Source: Candidatus Gastranaerophilales bacterium
GTDB taxonomy: Bacteria; Cyanobacteriota; Vampirovibrionia; Gastranaerophilales; Gastranaerophilaceae
Assembly: GCA_944323155.1 (NCBI GenBank)
Contig: CALURL010000009.1
Location: 1 to 64,000 of the forward strand
Direction: 5' to 3'
DNA: 64,000 bases
Under the pieces are notes generated by a model. That model saw only the letters and a list, made by a program, of their open reading frames with translations, had not been told where the DNA came from and ran no database searches. How positions within the stretch are numbered: position 1 is the stretch's first letter; the number at the start of each line of letters is the position of its first letter. The position numbers and the translations under genes were made by a program. Positions 61,385 to 64,000 of the stretch are shown here, piece by piece.

Positions 61385-62728
61385 TTATAAATTTGCTCCT
61401 GCGGCTTTGTACAAAGTTATATAATCAATTAATCTTGCAGTTTTACGATTAAGAAGTTCAAGATAGGCACGGTACAAAGTTATTTCAGAATTCAAAACAT
61501 CTATTTTTGAATATGTTCCTTCTTTGAATTTCAAATTTGCCAGCCTGAAATTGTCATGTTCCTTATCATTTTTCTGATAAACAGCCGCAAAAATCTCATT
61601 GTCATCCTTAATCTTACACAAAATAGCGTTTACTTCTTTAATTGCGTTTAAATCAGTTTGTTTATAAGCCTCAAAAAGCTGTTCATACTTAAATTTCTTT
61701 ACTTTTAAATTCGCAACTTTTTTCCCGCCCATAAAAATCCCCTGTGCAGCACCGGCCATTATGCTTGCAAAAGATGATTCCCAGCTAAAGAAATTCCCGA
61801 GTGCGATTGTATTAAAAATCCAGTAGCCTGTTATATTAAATTGCGGGAAAAATTCTTTTTTAGCAATTCTAATATCAATTTTTGCTTTCTCAAGTTGTTT
61901 TTCTGCGACTAATACATCAGGACGCGAAAAAATTATATCAGAAGAAATTGTGGCTGGCGGGGTGTAATTTTCACCAAAATCATCTATTTTAGAACGCTTC
62001 AAATTATTTATACAATCAGGATTTTCGCCGAGCAAAACCGCAAGTTCAAATAATGCATCACGTCTGTTTGTCCTTAGTTCTGTAATATTTGTCCGAGTTG
62101 ACAAAATTTCCTGCCAAGAGTTATTAACATCTTTCTCTGTTGCGATACCGTTTTTATATCTTAATTCAGTTTTAGCTAAAAGTTCTTTCTGATTTTTTAA
62201 AATCTTTTCATTAATCTCAAGCATTTTGTCAAATTTCATTATGTTTATGTAAAGTGCAGCAATATCACTCGCTAAAGTAATATACAAGGCTTTTTCTTTC
62301 AATTTTTGAATTTCGTACTCTTTTTTATCCAATTTAGTTTTATCATGATTTTTAAGCAGCAAATCAGCTTCGTAACTTACCAGAAAAGGGAGTAAAAAAG
62401 CATTTGTACTAAGTTCAAAATTATCCAATTTCGGCACCTGAGCGCCTAAATATGAAGGAGATACAAGTAAAATAGGAAATTCCCGACTGCGGGTTACTTT
62501 AATTTTTTGATTAAATTCTTCTGTTTTATAAGCAGCTTCGCGGACATCATGATTGTTTTTAACACCTTCTGTAATATATCCGCAAAGCATATCATCACCA
62601 AACTTTGACCAAAAATTCATGTTTACATAAGACAATTTTTCTTCGTAATTTATACGAAACTCTTTTGCAAAACTTATTGAGATAAGAAAAAAATAGATTA
62701 TAAAAAATAACAAAATTTTTTTATACAT
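61385..62728 (-). CDS. TolC-like outer membrane efflux protein
   Basis: A 447-residue protein with a signal peptide (cleavage near SFA, residue 21). It is made of long helices with two internally similar OEP repeats, as in TolC/NodT-type outer membrane factors; the family stretch ISSDIIFSRPDVLVAEKQLE is clear. It would form the outer membrane exit duct for an efflux or type I export system. No pump or adaptor gene is adjacent. Confidence 0.85.
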   Translation of the reverse strand: MYKKILLFFIIYFFLISISFAKEFRINYEEKLSYVNMNFWSKFGDDMLCGYITEGVKNNHDVREAAYKTEEFNQKIKVTRSREFPILLVSPSYLGAQVPKLDNFELSTNAFLLPFLVSYEADLLLKNHDKTKLDKKEYEIQKLKEKALYITLASDIAALYINIMKFDKMLEINEKILKNQKELLAKTELRYKNGIATEKDVNNSWQEILSTRTNITELRTNRRDALFELAVLLGENPDCINNLKRSKIDDFGENYTPPATISSDIIFSRPDVLVAEKQLEKAKIDIRIAKKEFFPQFNITGYWIFNTIALGNFFSWESSFASIMAGAAQGIFMGGKKVANLKVKKFKYEQLFEAYKQTDLNAIKEVNAILCKIKDDNEIFAAVYQKNDKEHDNFRLANLKFKEGTYSKIDVLNSEITLYRAYLELLNRKTARLIDYITLYKAAGANL

Positions 62729-62782
62729 GCCAGGAATATATTTTAAAATATAAATTCAAACAATTATCCGTATGTATAATAA

Positions 62783-62825
62783 AAACAATGTGCAAACCAG
62801 ATAGGAAAGCACATTGTTTATTATT
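62783..62825 (-). terminator. Terminator of the 101-residue gene
   Basis: AAACAATGTGC pairs with GCACATTGTTT around a 15-base loop; on the minus strand it is followed by TTTTTATTAT. Confidence 0.8.
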
Positions 62826-62832
62826 AAAATTA

Positions 62833-63138
62833 TTAATTACAAGATGATTTGTCACCCCAAAGATGTTTATATTTTTCGTGATTTTTATTATGATTATTTT
62901 GAGAAGTTCTACGTTCAGTATTTTTTATATCATTATTAATTTGTTTTGCAATTAATAAAAGTTGAGACTTCGCATCATTGCATCCATTTTGTTTGTATTT
63001 CAGACGTTTATTTAATTTTTCCATTCCGTCTTTAAAATGTTTTTTTATTTCTTTATTACCGATAACGGCTAATATCCCTGCGGTAACAATTCCTGTAACG
63101 GCAATAAATTTTAGAACTTTTCTTAATTTATCGTTCAT
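62833..63138 (-). CDS. Small membrane-anchored protein
   Basis: A 101-residue protein with an N-terminal membrane helix (residues 10-27, FIAVTGIVTAGILAVIG) and a basic cytoplasmic or periplasmic tail rich in Lys/Asn ending GDKSSCN. An AAGGAG site precedes the start. No family recognised. Confidence 0.65.
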   Translation of the reverse strand: MNDKLRKVLKFIAVTGIVTAGILAVIGNKEIKKHFKDGMEKLNKRLKYKQNGCNDAKSQLLLIAKQINNDIKNTERRTSQNNHNKNHEKYKHLWGDKSSCN

Positions 63139-63163
63139 AAAAACTCCTTTCCGTGTTTTTAAG

Positions 63164-64000
63164 TTAAAATTCCATCATGTCGATTTTTGACATTTCTTTC
63201 CACTCTTCAACGGGAACTGTATTTGGTGCCTGGGCTTTTTCCTCTGTACCGCGTTCAATAAGTTCAGGTTCTTTTTTTACTAATTTCGGGTCAGCAATTG
63301 CAATATCACGTCCGATTGAAGTTTTTATAAGATGTATAACCTGTTCAGTTGGAGCGCCTTTTATGCCGCCAGGACAATCTGGTATTTCTAGTTTTTTGTT
63401 ATCTTCATAGCCGCCGTTTACTATTGTTTGAGCCTCATAGCTTGCCCAATCATCAGGAAGTTTATCTATTGTTGTATAACCTTCTTTTCCGTCAAGACGT
63501 TTGTCAATCTCATTTTCCAGAATATTAGTTACGTATTCTTTCTGGCTTTCAAAATGACATGGAAGAACAATTTCTTCTCCAATAACTTCTTCAGGGTCGC
63601 GTTTTTCATGCTTTTTAAATAAATCAGCAGCAATTTGAAGATGTCCGAGTTCAAATGCAAGAAATTCTTCCCAGATTTGTTTTAATTTATCATCAACTTC
63701 GTCTTTGTAACAATTGTAGTATGTACAAACTTCCGTAAATTCATGCAAAAGAAGTTTTTCAAACCAGGATTCAGTAGGATCAATCAATGATTCATACATT
63801 GTAACGTGTTCTTCTTCAACGTCACAAATTTCACCAAAAGTTCTTCTTAAATCGTCATTTGGATACATCATACCGTGTTCTGCATAGAAATTATGTGTTT
63901 GCTGTTCACCTGAAACAAGAGTATAAATATTTACTTTAGTCTGCGGAGATGCTTTTGATTTATCATAATGTTTTCTCAAACGAATACCATTGTCATTATG
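63164..64000 (-). CDS. Ferritin-like diiron protein, 5' end cut by window edge
   Basis: At least 278 residues are visible and the frame stays open through the edge (HNDNGIRLRKHYDK precedes any good start), so the start lies outside. Candidate diiron ligands appear as E in SGEQQTHNFY, E-x-x-H in DVEEEHVTMYESL, E in LHEFTEV and E-x-x-H in AFELGHLQIA, the order of a four-helix ferritin-like domain. The C-terminal 130 residues are extra and polar. Probably an oxidative-stress or metal-handling protein. Family not fixed. Confidence 0.72.
   Translation of the reverse strand, partial: HNDNGIRLRKHYDKSKASPQTKVNIYTLVSGEQQTHNFYAEHGMMYPNDDLRRTFGEICDVEEEHVTMYESLIDPTESWFEKLLLHEFTEVCTYYNCYKDEVDDKLKQIWEEFLAFELGHLQIAADLFKKHEKRDPEEVIGEEIVLPCHFESQKEYVTNILENEIDKRLDGKEGYTTIDKLPDDWASYEAQTIVNGGYEDNKKLEIPDCPGGIKGAPTEQVIHLIKTSIGRDIAIADPKLVKKEPELIERGTEEKAQAPNTVPVEEWKEMSKIDMMEF

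Overview
The window looks like a stretch of a low-GC (roughly one-third GC) anaerobic, Gram-negative-type bacterium. Evidence seen: a TolC-like outer-membrane channel, signal peptides and a lipobox, MurA and a MurF-like ligase, prepilin-type N-termini, an anaerobe-type NifU-like/GGGtGRT pair and an iron-containing alcohol dehydrogenase. Several proteins match families I associate from memory with gut Candidatus Gastranaerophilales (Melainabacteria/Vampirovibrionia): the prepilin start FTLAEVLITLGIIGVVAA, proteins opening with a short motif ending in F-[TK]-[GSA], and a protein beginning with a MGLSASQARLLSITAR-type stretch. The placement is an inference. No rRNA, tRNA, CRISPR array or complete insertion sequence is visible.

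Layout. 1-6.3 kb (minus): Fe-S scaffold pair, then a tightly packed signalling operon reading from 6224 down: GAF/HD-GYP protein, exported TPR protein, two REC-LuxR response regulators, pentapeptide-repeat protein. 6.3-15 kb: glycosyltransferase, zinc ribbon protein, phosphohexomutase, pheA, acpS, a two-gene phage-tail-like cassette, tyrS, cysE, a small conserved-looking ORF and a zinc alcohol dehydrogenase. 15-21.8 kb (mostly minus): PrsA/SurA-like foldase lipoprotein, mfd, and murA coupled to a small internally duplicated protein. 22-31.9 kb: grpE-dnaJ, an exported beta-propeller, an O-methyltransferase, rpmB, a large protein with coiled termini, a HTH gene with recA, and a lineage-type protein with a late membrane segment.

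32.4-35 kb: ssrA (tmRNA) followed by an AT-rich stretch holding a membrane mini-ORF, a phage MuF/gp7-motif protein, a long inverted repeat and three dispersed hairpin repeats. 35-44.5 kb: HD hydrolase, MBL-fold hydrolase with adenine deaminase, nucleotidyltransferase, a MurF-like gene carrying a G10 tract, a YfiH/laccase-domain protein, a 660-residue protein made of two copies of a split HNH-like module, and an aquaporin. 44.5-55.1 kb: small secreted proteins, a putative secreted hydrolase operon ending in a NagZ-type glucosaminidase, a FliK-like protein, two regulator remnants, a glyoxalase, a mosaic repeat island, a TPR protein, a ribbon-helix-helix gene with an alpha/beta hydrolase, and a U32 peptidase. 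55.2-64 kb: a tandem pair of related small membrane proteins, Fe-ADH, two small genes, UDP-xylose synthase, pgk, a prepilin-like protein divergent from a small XRE regulator across a perfect 34-bp palindrome, a TolC-like protein, and a ferritin-like protein running off the edge.

The most unusual items are the duplicated split-HNH protein, the palindrome/XRE/prepilin arrangement, the recurring N-terminal motif and the paired membrane proteins that carry it, the hairpin repeat family with compensating stem changes, the homopolymer in the MurF-like gene, and several genes with a TATAAT-like box directly before the start codon, which suggests leaderless transcripts.
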